A DNA stretch of 64,000 nucleotides, taken from positions 98,565 to 162,564 of the forward strand of contig JAFEGJ010000009.1 in the NCBI GenBank assembly GCA_018240015.1, read 5' to 3'. The DNA is from Verrucomicrobiota bacterium (GTDB lineage Bacteria; Chlamydiota; Chlamydiia; Chlamydiales; Rhabdochlamydiaceae). Numbering within the stretch: the first letter of the stretch is position 1; the number at the start of each line of letters is the position of its first letter. Under the pieces are notes generated by a model. It was not told where the DNA came from, did not search any database, and worked only from the letters and a program-made list of their open reading frames with translations. Positions 27,475-40,713 of the stretch are shown one piece after another. The translations under genes and the position numbers were made by a program.

Positions 27475-28043
27475 GCTTCTTCAAAAACCTCTTCGGGAGT
27501 TTTAGTAGCGTCGAGTACATGAAACCTTGCTGGCTCTTTTTTGGCAATGGTGAGATAGGCCGCACGAATTTTTTGGTGGAACGCGAGCTTTTCTCCTTCG
27601 ATACGATCTTTGGTGCGTTGAACGCGCTGCAGACCAATTTTAGGATCGAGATCGAGATAAAATGTCAGATCGGGCTGCAGTCCATCGCAGGCAAACGCGC
27701 AAAGTTCTGCCACCCACTGCTCACCAAATCCCCTACCTACTCCTTGATAGGCAACGCTCGAGTCATTGAACCGATCGCATAGGACGATGGCGCCATTGGC
27801 GAGCGCAGGACGGATGATTTGAGCGACGTGCTCGGAGCGGTCCGCTAGAAACAAAAACAATTCTGTGCGAGAAGAGAGCGGCTCGTGGCGCAGGAGAATA
27901 TCGCGGATGAGGGCTCCGACTTCGGTTCCACCGGGAGCTCTCGTAAGGAGTACGGATTTTCCTTCTTTTTGCAAAAACGTATGAAGGCGGTCGATGAGTG
28001 TGGTCTTGCCAGCTCCTTCTCCCCCTTCAAACGTTATGAACAT
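27444..28043 (-). CDS. tmk: Thymidylate kinase
   Basis: Phosphorylates dTMP to dTDP. ITFEGGEGAGKTT is the P-loop, RAPGGTEVGALIR the DR(E/A)PGGT motif, LCDRFNDSSVAYQG the substrate site, and RTKDRIEGE the lid. 199 residues. Stop of gyrA and start of tmk share a base (TGATG). Confidence 0.95.
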   Translation of the reverse strand: MFITFEGGEGAGKTTLIDRLHTFLQKEGKSVLLTRAPGGTEVGALIRDILLRHEPLSSRTELFLFLADRSEHVAQIIRPALANGAIVLCDRFNDSSVAYQGVGRGFGEQWVAELCAFACDGLQPDLTFYLDLDPKIGLQRVQRTKDRIEGEKLAFHQKIRAAYLTIAKKEPARFHVLDATKTPEEVFEEACSHILSVIH

Positions 28044-30490
28044 CAGACCTCTTGGGTGATCTGTTCGATCTTCTGCACCGAAGCGACTTTGTCGCCCGGT
28101 TCGAGGTTGACGAGGCGAACGCCTTGTGTCGAGCGTCCCATGACGCGGACATCTTTCATCGACATACGCAGCGTCTGGCCATGCTCCGACATGAGAACAA
28201 CGCTGTCCTTGTCGGCCACAGAGATGGCTCCAACGACAAGGCCATTGCGTGCGGACGTGATGATCGAGCGAACACCGACACCGCCGCGGTTGGTCTGACG
28301 GAAATCATCGACTTTGGATCGTTTTCCGTAACCATTTTCGCAGACGATGAGAAGGTTTTGATCGGGAGCCACAACTTCGCAGGCGATGATGGCGTCTTCG
28401 GCGCTCTTCAGCATCGCTCCGCGCACTCCGCGCGAGACGCGTCCGACGGTGCGGACAAGGCCTTCATCGAACCGCACAGCCATGCCATTACGGGTAAAGA
28501 GCATGATCTGCTGCCCCGCTTTACATATACGAGCAGCGATGACTTCATCTCCTTCATCGAGGTTGATGGCCCAGATGCCCTTTTTGCGCATCGAGCTAAA
28601 CTCAGCCAGTTCGGTTTTCTTGACGACGCCGCGTCGGGTGGCGAGAAGAATCGAGGCTTGCTCTTCAAAACCGCGGACACGCAGCGTGGTGGCGATTTTT
28701 TCGCCGGGCTGGATGTCTTCGAGGAGATTGACGAGGGGTTTGCCCTTAGTGCGCCGGCCCGCTTCAGGAATCTGCCAGACTTTAATCCAATAACATCTTC
28801 CGAGGCTAGTGAAGATCATGAGGGTATCGTGGGTCGATGCGACGTAGATGTCTTTGAGAACATCGCCCTCTTTTTTCATATCCATGCCGGTCACACCGTG
28901 ACCGCCGCGGCGCTGCTCACGGAATGTGTCGATGGGCATGCGCTTGATGTAGTCGTCTTCGGAGATGGTGATGATGACAGGAACATCGGGGATGATGTCT
29001 TCCATCTGGAACTCGCCCTCGGCCGGAACGATCTTGGTTTTGCGCTCGCCCTTGTGGTGTTTGCGGAGTTCTTCGAGTTCTTCCTTGATGATGCCGCGCA
29101 CGAGCAGCTCGCTAGCGAGGACAGCACGGTAGTGGGCAATCTTGGCTTGAAGATCTTTGTACTCGTCTTCGATTTTGTTTCTCTCAAGGCCCGTGAGTTG
29201 GTAAAGGCGCAGTTCGAGCACGGCCATCGCTTGGCGCTCGGAGAGGCTATAATGGCTCATCAGATCGGCTTTGGCTGTCTCGCGGCTCTCGCTTTGGCGG
29301 ATGAGGCGCACGACGGCGTCGAGATGATCGAGGGCTTTGAGATAACCTTCTAAGATGTGGGCTCTAGCTTCAGCTTTAGCAAGCTCAAAGCGCGTACGGC
29401 GGCGAATGACATCGATGCGGTGATCGATCCAGGCCACGATCATCTGTTTGATGTTCATGACGCGGGGCATGCCTTTGTCGAGCGCGAGCATGTTGCAGCC
29501 GAAGGTCACTTGAACGTCTGTGAACTTGTAGAGCTGGTTGATTGTGACATCGGGTATTTCATTGCGCTTGAGATCGAGAACGATGCGCATACCGTCTTTG
29601 TCCGACTCGTCGCGGATATCAGCGACGCCGGTGATCGTTTTTTCATTGATGAGATCGGCGATGCGCTTGATGAGCATCGATTTGTTGACGTTGTAAGGAA
29701 TCTCATCGATCACGACGCGCTGGCGATCGCCGTCTTGATCTTCGACGTGGATCACACCGCGCAGCATGAGCTTTCCACGGCCGGTGTGGTAGGCTTCCTT
29801 GATGCCGCGGTAGCCGCAGATGACGCCGCCTGTGGGGAAATCGGGAGCGGGCATCACTTGCATGATGTCATCGATGGAAACGGATGGGGTATCGTTCACC
29901 AAAATGGTAGCGCTGATGAGCTCTTCCAAGTTGTGCGGAGGAATGTTCGTCGCCATACCGACTGCGATACCAGAGGAACCGTTGCAAAGAAGGTTGGGGA
30001 ATTTTGCAGGGAAAACGGTCGGCTCTAATTTGGTCTCATCGTAGTTAGGAACGAGATCGACGGTGTCTTTTTCGAGATCTTCCATGAGAGCGACGGAAGA
30101 ATGCGTCATGCGCGCTTCGGTGTAGCGCATCGCAGCGGGAGCGTCGCCATCGATCGAGCCGAAGTTACCTTGGCCGTCGACGAGGCGGTAGCGCATCACC
30201 CAATCTTGGGCCAAGCGAACGAGGGTCGGATAGATAACGCTTTCACCGTGCGGGTGGAAATCTCCTGAGGTGTCGCCGCAGATTTTGGCGCACTTACGGT
30301 GTTTGCCACCGGGACTAAGGCTGAGCTGGCGCATCGCATAGAGGATGCGGCGCTGGGAGGGTTTGAGTCCATCGCGTACGTCAGGAAGAGCGCGGGAGAT
30401 GATGACCGACATCGAGTAGCGAAGGTAGCTCTCCTTCACTTCCTCTTCGACATTGCGTGGAACAATCGTATCGTCTTTCGTATAGGACAT
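28043..30490 (-). CDS. gyrA: DNA gyrase subunit A
   Basis: DNA cleavage and rejoining subunit of gyrase. Catalytic Tyr123 lies in AAMRYTEARMT. The quinolone-resistance region is HPHGESVIYPTLVRLAQ with Ser84, the usual sensitive residue at the E. coli Ser83 position. The C-terminal blades contain GYGKRSKVDDFRQTNRGGVGVR, close to the GyrA box (QRRGGKG-type), and QRRGGHGV near residue 540 is also GyrA-box-like. 815 residues. Follows gyrB after 7 bp. Confidence 0.97.
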   Translation of the reverse strand: MSYTKDDTIVPRNVEEEVKESYLRYSMSVIISRALPDVRDGLKPSQRRILYAMRQLSLSPGGKHRKCAKICGDTSGDFHPHGESVIYPTLVRLAQDWVMRYRLVDGQGNFGSIDGDAPAAMRYTEARMTHSSVALMEDLEKDTVDLVPNYDETKLEPTVFPAKFPNLLCNGSSGIAVGMATNIPPHNLEELISATILVNDTPSVSIDDIMQVMPAPDFPTGGVICGYRGIKEAYHTGRGKLMLRGVIHVEDQDGDRQRVVIDEIPYNVNKSMLIKRIADLINEKTITGVADIRDESDKDGMRIVLDLKRNEIPDVTINQLYKFTDVQVTFGCNMLALDKGMPRVMNIKQMIVAWIDHRIDVIRRRTRFELAKAEARAHILEGYLKALDHLDAVVRLIRQSESRETAKADLMSHYSLSERQAMAVLELRLYQLTGLERNKIEDEYKDLQAKIAHYRAVLASELLVRGIIKEELEELRKHHKGERKTKIVPAEGEFQMEDIIPDVPVIITISEDDYIKRMPIDTFREQRRGGHGVTGMDMKKEGDVLKDIYVASTHDTLMIFTSLGRCYWIKVWQIPEAGRRTKGKPLVNLLEDIQPGEKIATTLRVRGFEEQASILLATRRGVVKKTELAEFSSMRKKGIWAINLDEGDEVIAARICKAGQQIMLFTRNGMAVRFDEGLVRTVGRVSRGVRGAMLKSAEDAIIACEVVAPDQNLLIVCENGYGKRSKVDDFRQTNRGGVGVRSIITSARNGLVVGAISVADKDSVVLMSEHGQTLRMSMKDVRVMGRSTQGVRLVNLEPGDKVASVQKIEQITQEV

Positions 30491-30497
30491 AGTTACC

Positions 30498-33268
<2,771 letters not shown>

Positions 33269-33358
33269 ACAAAACTCCAGTATATTTGAAAAGGAGCAAA
33301 AATTCAATCGAGAAATCTGGCTTGAAATTTTTTAGAACTTGTATAATAAAAAATTAGG

Positions 33359-34321
33359 ATGATCGCTTTATTTGGTTTACTAGGAACCCTGCTAATATCT
33401 TCTATCCAAGCCCAAGAACTCGAACGGAAAGCTGTTCGCGGATGCCAACAATTCGGTTTTTTTGCCGAGTTTTTTTGGGTCCTCAATCACCTTCAATGGT
33501 GTATTACAACAAATCAAACTCCTGTTATCTACTGGGACAGTCGATTTGCTTATTACAGTCCCCAAGGGTACAATGGAAGCACCAATGCTTGGGAATATTA
33601 CTTTGAACCTGTATCCAAACTCTCTTATCAGCCAGGCGATCCAGTTCATACCCCATGTTTTTACAATCAAAATTTTTCCGTTATCTGGTGGTACTCAGAA
33701 TATATAAACAATTTAGGTTTGTTACCGCCGGATGAGCGAGATGCCGTCAAATCTGTTCCTCTCCCCAAAGGTCTTGCTGGTAATGCAGAATATCCTGTCT
33801 ATAAGCATTTGTACGATGTCTCCTTTCGAAAATATGTTAAAGAAGAACTCATCGATCCGTTTATTAGAATAAAACCCAGTATCCGGAAGAAGATTGATGA
33901 TTTTCATTCAACCCACATGAAAGGGAAGCATATCATCGGGATTCATCTGAGAGGAAATTTTGTCTGGGGCGAAGTAAGCGTTGTACCTGTCGAAACCCTC
34001 TGCGAGGAAGCCAATAAACTAGCGAGCAGGCACACGATCTTCTACGTAGCCACAGATCAAAAACCCTTATTGGATCAAGCCATTCGCCTTCTTAAAGGTA
34101 CAGTTATCTATTATCCCTGCTATCGCCAAGAGACAACTACAAGCCCATGGCTTTCTGGCCAATGGCCACCTGAAATGGGCGAAGACGTCCTTATCGAGGC
34201 TAAACTCCTTTCTTACTGCAACCACCTGGTACACACCATATCCAACCTCTCAACGGCTGCTCTCTATTTTAATCCTCGACTCTCTCACACAGCGCTGTAT
34301 TGCGGTGGATCAGACAAATAA
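33359..34321 (+). CDS. Secreted fucosyltransferase-like protein (NodZ/GT23-type)
   Basis: 320 residues. N-terminal signal peptide MIALFGLLGTLLISSIQAQE. Core strings HIIGIHLRGNFV (donor-binding His-x-Arg of the O-FucT/NodZ fold), TIFYVATDQKPLLDQAI, and GEDVLIEAKLLSYCNHLVHT followed by ISNLSTAALYFNP (the NodZ/GT23 C-terminal segment). The acceptor is unknown. Export to the periplasm or beyond is inferred. Its 3' end overlaps mgtE by 12 bp, convergent. Confidence 0.65.
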   Translation: MIALFGLLGTLLISSIQAQELERKAVRGCQQFGFFAEFFWVLNHLQWCITTNQTPVIYWDSRFAYYSPQGYNGSTNAWEYYFEPVSKLSYQPGDPVHTPCFYNQNFSVIWWYSEYINNLGLLPPDERDAVKSVPLPKGLAGNAEYPVYKHLYDVSFRKYVKEELIDPFIRIKPSIRKKIDDFHSTHMKGKHIIGIHLRGNFVWGEVSVVPVETLCEEANKLASRHTIFYVATDQKPLLDQAIRLLKGTVIYYPCYRQETTTSPWLSGQWPPEMGEDVLIEAKLLSYCNHLVHTISNLSTAALYFNPRLSHTALYCGGSDK

Positions 34322-35713
34322 AGCGCTCAAACCCATCGCGATTAGAAAATAAATAGACATCGAAAGAAAGTCATTGAATGCTGTCACGATCGGACCCGAA
34401 GCGATGGCTGGATCAACGCCGATGCGGGAAAAGAATAGGGGTGACAACACCCCCAGAAGGGTTCCAGCAAAACAGGCGCCGATCAGTCCGATTCCAACGA
34501 TGAGACCGACAAAGCTCGGAAGAATTTCCAGGCCCGTCGCACCCAAAAAGTCGAGCGCCCAAATAAAGGCGCCGCTTAAAATCCCAAAAATGACGCCTGT
34601 TACAAGTCCAAGCGACAGCTCTTTTCTCACAAGCTCCCTTTTGCTACCGAGAGAAACGCCATTCATCGCCATACTCCGCACGAGCACCGTACTAGATTGC
34701 ACACCAATATTGCCCGACAGCCCTGTGATGAGAGGAACAAAGAAAAGCACGAAGGTTAAAATGCCTCCTTCATATCCTTGAAGAGACGACATGAGAGCGA
34801 CATTGACGAGCCCCGCAAAGAGGGTCACGATCAGCCAGGGCGCCCTTGCGAAAAACCTTTGGAGCAAAGGTTCATGCTCACGAACCTTTTCTGCGGTACC
34901 GGCCATCTGGGCAATCGTTTGATCGGCGATGTCTTCGATGGCTTCGATCACATCCTCATACGTAATGACACCAACGAGGACGTTATCATCACTCACAACG
35001 GGAAGTGCAGGAAGTTTATATCGCTCAACGATGTCGACGACTTCCACACGCGGAGCTTCGGGGTGGACTTTATGGACGATAGGGCGCATCAGATGGACGA
35101 GGGGCACGGTTGGAGCATTGACGATGAGGCTGCGCTCGGGGACAAATCCCTGCAGATCGCCGGCAAGACCTAAAACAAAGATTTGACGTTGGAGATCGAT
35201 GCCGGGTGTTTCGCGGATTTTTTTCGCAGCTTCCCCGACAGTCGTATCTTGGGGAAATGCAAAAAATTCGTTGGTCATGAGGCGCCCGGCCGTATTCCTC
35301 TGGTGTTTTTTAATCTCCCGGATCTTGGCGGCTTTCTTATTCTCTAAAATTTCCAAGAGACGCCGGAACCTGCGCTCCGACATATCCTCTAAGATAGCTA
35401 CGGCCTCATCAGGGGGCATTTTTTCAATGAGTTTTTTGGCATCTTGATCCGAAATGTGCCTAAAAATGGCTGTTCTCGTATTGCTATCAGTATTGATGAT
35501 AAAGTCGATTTTCCCCTCTAAATTGAGGAGATGTTCGAAAAGAATGGGCCGAATGTTCGGGGGTAGATGCGATACGGCATACGCAAGGTCGATCGGGGAA
35601 TGTTCGGCGGCTATTTTTGCAATATCTTGGAGCACCACTTGCGATGTGGAGGAATGAAAAGCATGTCCTAATTTTTCTTTTAAAATGTCGTCGATGTCCT
35701 CTGCGTTCGACAT
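34310..35713 (-). CDS. mgtE: Magnesium transporter MgtE
   Basis: Mg2+ channel. 467 residues: N-domain with superhelical repeats (MPPDEAVAILEDMSERRFRRLL), two CBS domains (about 135-260: GRLMTNEFFAFPQDTTVGEA and LPALPVVSDDNVLVGVITYEDV), then five membrane helices with PLITGLSGNIGVQSSTVLVRSMA and GPIVTAFNDFLSMSIYF, including the pore Asp region (FNDF). GGAGG precedes the start. Divergent from typA. Confidence 0.95.
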   Translation of the reverse strand: MSNAEDIDDILKEKLGHAFHSSTSQVVLQDIAKIAAEHSPIDLAYAVSHLPPNIRPILFEHLLNLEGKIDFIINTDSNTRTAIFRHISDQDAKKLIEKMPPDEAVAILEDMSERRFRRLLEILENKKAAKIREIKKHQRNTAGRLMTNEFFAFPQDTTVGEAAKKIRETPGIDLQRQIFVLGLAGDLQGFVPERSLIVNAPTVPLVHLMRPIVHKVHPEAPRVEVVDIVERYKLPALPVVSDDNVLVGVITYEDVIEAIEDIADQTIAQMAGTAEKVREHEPLLQRFFARAPWLIVTLFAGLVNVALMSSLQGYEGGILTFVLFFVPLITGLSGNIGVQSSTVLVRSMAMNGVSLGSKRELVRKELSLGLVTGVIFGILSGAFIWALDFLGATGLEILPSFVGLIVGIGLIGACFAGTLLGVLSPLFFSRIGVDPAIASGPIVTAFNDFLSMSIYFLIAMGLSALFV

Positions 35714-35780
35714 AGAAGAAGCCCTCCACAGATTAAATAATAGATGATAGAATACATGGAATCAAGTAGAATAGTTCCCT

Positions 35781-37589
35781 ATGTATAAACCAGAAAAAAT
35801 TCGAAATATCGCCATCATTGCCCACATCGACCATGGGAAAACTACTATGCTCGATGCCCTCCTTGCTGCTTCCAATATCTTCCGTGAAAACGAGGCCGTC
35901 CCTGAACGAGCCATGGACAGCTACGACCAAGAAAAAGAGCGCGGGATCACCATTTTTGCTAAGCACACCAGTCTTTATTTCGAAGATTTCAAGATCAACA
36001 TCATCGACACGCCGGGCCACTCCGACTTCTCGGGAGAAGTCGAACGCGTCCTTGGCATGGTCAACTCCGTCCTTCTCCTGGTCGACGCCCAAGAAGGGCC
36101 GATGCCCCAAACACGATTCGTCCTTTCCCAAGCCCTCAAAATGGGCCTGCGCCCTATCGTCGTCCTCAACAAAATCGACCGCCCCAACGCAAACCCCGAC
36201 AACGCGCTCAACCTCACGTTCGACCTCTTCGTCGAACTTGGCGCCACCAACGAGCAGCTCGACTTCCCCGTCATCTACGCCTCGGGCCTCGGCGGCTTTG
36301 CGATCAAAGAACTAAACGATGCCCGCAAAGACATGCGTCCTCTCTTCGAAATGATCATCGAGCGGGTCCCCGCACCTCCCGGAAGCCTTGAGCTTCCCTT
36401 TCTCATGCAAGCCAGCACCCTCTCGTATGACTCCTTCGTCGGCCGTATGGCCTGCGGACGGATCCTCGAAGGAACGATCAAAAAAGGACAAAGTCTCACG
36501 CGCGTCGATAAAGACGGCAACCACACCACCCACCGCATCGTCCGCATCGAAGGATACCTCGGTCTTCGTAAAATCGAAATGGAAGAAGGCGGCGTAGGCG
36601 ACATCGTGAGCCTCGCCGGGATTCCTGAAATCATGATCGGTGACACTCTGTGCGATCCCACCCAGGTAGTTCAACTCCCCCCTATCAACCTCTCTGAACC
36701 TACCCTCTCCATCGAAATCTCCGTTAACAACGGACCTTTTGCCGGACGCGAAGGCAAACACGTCACGATGAATAAAATCCGTGACCGCCTTCTCCAGGAG
36801 AAAAAAGCCAATATCTCTCTCAAAATCGAGATGAAACGCGATGATTCCGTAGAAGTCTGCGGTCGTGGCGAGCTCCACCTCGCCGTTCTTCTCGAGGCGA
36901 TGCGCCGCGAGGGGTATGAATTTATCATCTCTAAGCCCCGCGTCATTCTCAAAACGATCGATGGTGTTGAGTCCGAGCCGATGGAAAACGTCCATATCGA
37001 AGTCCCTGAACAGTATTCGGGTACGGTGATCGAAGAACTATCCCGCCGCCGCGGAGAAATGCGCCATCTGCAAACAAATGAGCACGGCATCACCACGATG
37101 CAATTCCTCACGCCAACACGCGGTCTCATGGGCTACCGCAACGACTTCCTCACCGTCACGCGCGGACTGGGAATCCTCACTTCCATCTTTGACAGTTATG
37201 GCCCGTGGAAAGGTCCTATCGAGGGTCGTACACGCGGCGTTCTAGTCTCGGGAAATGCCGGAAAAGTAACCGGCTATGCCTGCTTCAACCTCCAAGACCG
37301 TGGCACACTTTTTGTGGGTCCAGGGATAGATGTCTATGAAGGCATGGTCGTCGGCGAAAACAGTCGTGATAATGACCTTATCATCAACGTTACCAAAGAA
37401 AAACAGCTGACGAATATTCGGGCCGCCGGAAGCGATGAGAATGTTATTCTCACACCCCCGCGCCAGTTTACGCTAGAGCAAGCGATCGATTTCATCAATG
37501 AAGACGAGGTTGTCGAAATCACACCGAAGTCGCTGCGCCTGCGTAAGCGGCTTCTTAGCGAGAATGAACGCAAACGTGGCGGAAAATAA
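35781..37589 (+). CDS. typA: GTPase TypA/BipA
   Basis: Ribosome-associated translational GTPase. G1 [10 protein letters not shown]2 region [12 protein letters not shown]3 [13 protein letters not shown]4 NKIDR, then EF-G-like domains and the TypA C-terminal domain ([19 protein letters not shown]). 602 residues. No Shine-Dalgarno sequence; a TAGAAT box at 35767-35772 is only eight bases before ATG, so the message may be leaderless. Codon use is strongly C-ending, as for a well expressed gene. Confidence 0.96.
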   Translation: MYKPEKIRNIAIIAHIDHGKTTMLDALLAASNIFRENEAVPERAMDSYDQEKERGITIFAKHTSLYFEDFKINIIDTPGHSDFSGEVERVLGMVNSVLLLVDAQEGPMPQTRFVLSQALKMGLRPIVVLNKIDRPNANPDNALNLTFDLFVELGATNEQLDFPVIYASGLGGFAIKELNDARKDMRPLFEMIIERVPAPPGSLELPFLMQASTLSYDSFVGRMACGRILEGTIKKGQSLTRVDKDGNHTTHRIVRIEGYLGLRKIEMEEGGVGDIVSLAGIPEIMIGDTLCDPTQVVQLPPINLSEPTLSIEISVNNGPFAGREGKHVTMNKIRDRLLQEKKANISLKIEMKRDDSVEVCGRGELHLAVLLEAMRREGYEFIISKPRVILKTIDGVESEPMENVHIEVPEQYSGTVIEELSRRRGEMRHLQTNEHGITTMQFLTPTRGLMGYRNDFLTVTRGLGILTSIFDSYGPWKGPIEGRTRGVLVSGNAGKVTGYACFNLQDRGTLFVGPGIDVYEGMVVGENSRDNDLIINVTKEKQLTNIRAAGSDENVILTPPRQFTLEQAIDFINEDEVVEITPKSLRLRKRLLSENERKRGGK

Positions 37590-38204
37590 TCAGACAAAGC
37601 TAATTCCGCGAAGGCCTTGTTCTTCTGCCCACTCAACTTTGCCCAGCAGCGTCGCTTCATCATCAAATGAAATCCAATCCCCTGTCTTGGGATTGTAGAG
37701 AAACGATTGCAGCACACCGTCTAGCGATGTATGAAAGAGTCTCGCCTCGGGATGCGCAAGAAGGTAATGCTCGATTTGCACCGGCGACATGCGCGGATGC
37801 TTGAGCTGTTTAGTCCCGCAGACTTCCCCCAGTCCTGTTTCTTCAAGACCTGGCAAAACATGCTTGTAAATGTATCCATAGGTAGCGAGCACAAGATGGA
37901 TTTTCTGAGGATGGATGCCTTGTTCTTTGAGCTGTGTCACACTGCGCTCAATGCACGGCCCTGTCTCATCCGATAAAATCGTATGGACGCATGTCGCTTC
38001 GTTTCTTTCAGGACGGTGATAATCAAAACCCCATAGTTGATACGACGAGACAAGGGGATCGATCTCACGAATTGTTGATAGATCGCTTTCGGGTGTGATG
38101 GTGAGGCTGATTTGCAATTGTCCGCGGCTTCGAATTTGGCGGCACAAATCGCGGAGATACCCGGGAGGCAGGCCTTCGGGAGGAAGATGAAGTGCTGGTT
38201 CCAT
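37590..38204 (-). CDS. GH18 chitinase-like domain lacking its catalytic N-terminal half
   Basis: 204 residues. It matches only the C-terminal half of a GH18 barrel: LQISLTITPESDLSTIREID with YQLWGFDYHRPE, HLVLATYGYIYKHVLPG, and finally SFLYNPKTGDWISFDDEATL leading to GLRGISFV. The family catalytic DxxDxDxE would lie just before the start, but a TAA is in frame four codons upstream, so it is missing. Probably a decayed or repurposed fragment. Ends immediately beside typA. Confidence 0.6.
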   Translation of the reverse strand: MEPALHLPPEGLPPGYLRDLCRQIRSRGQLQISLTITPESDLSTIREIDPLVSSYQLWGFDYHRPERNEATCVHTILSDETGPCIERSVTQLKEQGIHPQKIHLVLATYGYIYKHVLPGLEETGLGEVCGTKQLKHPRMSPVQIEHYLLAHPEARLFHTSLDGVLQSFLYNPKTGDWISFDDEATLLGKVEWAEEQGLRGISFV

Positions 38205-38236
38205 ATTTTTCTTTTACTGCCTGGGGCAATAAAAGA

Positions 38237-38938
38237 CTAGAGGTGACCGATCAATCTTAGAGAATTACTCAATCTAAACGTTGTGGGCGTGATGGGAATC
38301 GGCGCAATATCGAGAGCAGACCAATAGGTATCAGCCCCATCTCCATCGTAATCAAAGAGCAGCTGCTCTCCAGGATGGATGGTCTTTTCAACTTTGAAGA
38401 CAATCTCCAAGGGAGAGGGAGTGAGACCATAAGAGTTTTTAGGGATGCGATAGAAATCGGCCACGAGATTGGGCTTAGATGAGTGATTGATGAAGCGGGT
38501 GAAATTCCCCTTTTTGAGCGCATCGATTTGAAAGGCATATAAACGACGAGGATGAAAGGCACGCTTTTTGTCAAAGAGCGCTTGCTGCTCTTTGGCGAGC
38601 ACAACATCACAAAAGGGCTCAAAGGCATACAAAGCATCATCTGTGAGGTTCTGGGGAACGAGTATTGCTTCCCCTGCATAAGACCCGATGATTTCACCCT
38701 TTAAAAGCGGTTTTGCCTTCGGGTGCAAGAAAAGGCCATATCCGAGTCCCCTGGGAAGCTTTTTACGGACAATATGTTTAGGAAGGCCTTGTTTCAGAAT
38801 ATCACGGTGAACAGAGGCAATTTGCCTCAAATTTTTCCTTGTCAATCGCAAGACATAAACACCTTGTCTCTTTATTTCCTTAGAAATCAATTTTAGAAAA
38901 TCACTCGTTATTACTGTTTTATGTAATTTATAATTCAC
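38237..38938 (-). CDS. SET-domain lysine methyltransferase
   Basis: 233 residues. SET signatures: GLGYGLFLHPKAKPLLKGEIIGSYAGE (start of the domain), RFINHSSKPNL (N-H-S, cofactor pseudoknot) and GEQLLFDYDGDGADTYW (catalytic D-Y). Chlamydiae carry such proteins, one of which (NUE) methylates histones; others act on bacterial histone-like proteins. The target here is unknown. The upstream 90 bp is AT-rich with no clear feature. Confidence 0.85.
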   Translation of the reverse strand: MNYKLHKTVITSDFLKLISKEIKRQGVYVLRLTRKNLRQIASVHRDILKQGLPKHIVRKKLPRGLGYGLFLHPKAKPLLKGEIIGSYAGEAILVPQNLTDDALYAFEPFCDVVLAKEQQALFDKKRAFHPRRLYAFQIDALKKGNFTRFINHSSKPNLVADFYRIPKNSYGLTPSPLEIVFKVEKTIHPGEQLLFDYDGDGADTYWSALDIAPIPITPTTFRLSNSLRLIGHL

Positions 38939-39028
38939 AATTAAATTGTAACTAATTTATCAATTAATTCGAATTAAAATATTCATTTACAACTAGTCAT
39001 AATTTCAAAACTTTGATAGAAGTGTCAT

Positions 39029-39718
39029 ATGCAAGACTCCTGGAAGATGTTCAATAGCATCTCACCCACCTACGACGTTACAAATCGTATCTTATCTTTG
39101 GGTATCGACAAATGGTGGAGAAAAAAAGTCGCCTCCTTTTTACCCAAACAGGAAAAAATAACTCTCCTCGATGTTGCCACAGGCACGGGCGACCAGCTGC
39201 TTGCCCTCATGGACCGATCGAAAAATATCACGCAGGCCATCGGAGTTGACCCAGCCTACCAGATGCTCCAAATCGCTGAAGAAAAAGCCCGCCGCAAACC
39301 TTACCGCTTTCGTCTCGAGTGGAGGGAGGCCTCTGCTTCGCATTTGCCCTTTGCCCCCCATTCGTTTGATGTCGCGACGATTTCTTTTGGGATTCGAAAT
39401 ATTCCAGAACCAGTGCTTGCCATGCAGGAAATCCGCCGCGTACTAAAAAATCAAGGAAAGCTGCTCGTCTTAGAATTTTCTAAGCCAACGCATCCTTGGC
39501 TTCAAGCAGCACATTTATGGTATTTGCGCAAAATTCTGCCCAAAGTCGGTGGTTTTATCTCTAAAAACCCTGCGGCTTATGAGTACTTGAACACGACCAT
39601 CGAAGCATTTCCGAGCGGCCCTGCTTTTTGCATACTAATGAAAGAGGCTGGATTTCAGGAGGTCTCAGCTCATCCCCTCACCGGCGGGATTGTAACTCTT
39701 TACCAGGGGATTAAGTAA
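39029..39718 (+). CDS. menG: Demethylmenaquinone methyltransferase
   Basis: Last step of menaquinone synthesis (UbiE/MenG family). YDVTNRILSLGIDKWWRKK, LLDVATGTGDQLLALM (SAM motif I), ATISFGIRNIPEP and the C-terminal LTGGIVTLYQGIK are family signatures. 229 residues. First gene of the men operon; stop and menF start overlap (TAATG). Confidence 0.94.
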   Translation: MQDSWKMFNSISPTYDVTNRILSLGIDKWWRKKVASFLPKQEKITLLDVATGTGDQLLALMDRSKNITQAIGVDPAYQMLQIAEEKARRKPYRFRLEWREASASHLPFAPHSFDVATISFGIRNIPEPVLAMQEIRRVLKNQGKLLVLEFSKPTHPWLQAAHLWYLRKILPKVGGFISKNPAAYEYLNTTIEAFPSGPAFCILMKEAGFQEVSAHPLTGGIVTLYQGIK

Positions 39719-40713
39719 TGGGAGATATCCTTCATTGGCTAGAAGAGCAAAAGGAATATCCCAAGTTTTTTTTCCGCGATCGCGATACCGGCAAAAATCT
39801 TGCCGCCGCAGGAGTGGGTGGTAGCGGCGATCTTCAAGTAGGCGCCTATACATTTTCTGGTGTGCCATCGATGTTTTCTCCCCAGCATGTGCGCGATGAT
39901 TATGGGGATATCCGGCCCGCCGATCTTCAAATACCGTACTTGAGCAGAAAGGACACTCCTACAAAAGCAGAGTGGATTCAGCTCGTTGAGCAGACTCTTT
40001 GCAACATTGAGCAAAGAAACTTCGACAAGGTCGTACTCGCACGTAAGACAACTCTCGAATTACAAAAATCGGTAAGTCCGTATGAGCTGCTGCGCTATCT
40101 GTGCAACCGCGCAAAACGTGCAACATGTTTTCTTTTGGAAACAAGTCCCGGTATTGCCTTTTTAGGAGCCACGCCCGAAAAACTCTTTTCGCGACGCGGC
40201 AATCAAATCATTGTCGAAGCGGTTGCAGGGACCTGCCCTATCGGTGGAATTTTGGGAGAAAAAGAACGCAGAGAATTTCTATTCGTGAAAGAATTTATCG
40301 AAGAGAAATTAAAGCCTCTTTCCTCCCACTTCTCTTGGGAAAATGATCGCATCATCGAGACGACAAAGGTGCAGCATTTCTTCAGCAGATGTTTAGCCAA
40401 TTTAAAAGAGAGCATTCCCGACAAAGACCTAATAACTCTTCTCCATCCCACACCTGCGATGGCGGGTCTTCCGCAAAAAGAAGCCCTCGAGCACTTAAAA
40501 AATCACGAACCGTTTGAGCGCGGATGGTATGCGGCGCCGCTGGGTTGGATGAGGCCTGAAGAAGCAAGCTTTGCCGTCGGAATAAGATGCGCAGAAATTA
40601 CCCCCCAAGAAGTGCATCTATTCGCAGGAGCAGGTATTGTCGAAGGATCCGAGCCTGAAAAAGAATGGGATGAACTAGAACTTAAAATCTCACAATACAT
40701 GAGGCAATCATGA
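39718..40713 (+). CDS. menF: Isochorismate synthase
   Basis: Chorismate to isochorismate, first committed step. The chorismate-binding fold is clear: KVVLARKTTLEL, FLLETSPGIAFLGATPEKLF, VEAVAGTCPIG, LLHPTPAMAGLPQKEALE and RGWYAAPLGWM. 331 residues, shorter than E. coli MenF because the N-terminal region is reduced. Overlaps menD by 4 bp. Confidence 0.93.
   Translation: MGDILHWLEEQKEYPKFFFRDRDTGKNLAAAGVGGSGDLQVGAYTFSGVPSMFSPQHVRDDYGDIRPADLQIPYLSRKDTPTKAEWIQLVEQTLCNIEQRNFDKVVLARKTTLELQKSVSPYELLRYLCNRAKRATCFLLETSPGIAFLGATPEKLFSRRGNQIIVEAVAGTCPIGGILGEKERREFLFVKEFIEEKLKPLSSHFSWENDRIIETTKVQHFFSRCLANLKESIPDKDLITLLHPTPAMAGLPQKEALEHLKNHEPFERGWYAAPLGWMRPEEASFAVGIRCAEITPQEVHLFAGAGIVEGSEPEKEWDELELKISQYMRQS

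Noticed and set aside
28052..29353. 433-codon open frame opposite gyrA
   Set aside because: Antisense shadow of a strongly biased coding gene; the protein has no recognisable motif and gyrA is certain.
36312..36995. 227-codon open frame opposite typA
   Set aside because: Antisense shadow of typA caused by its codon bias.
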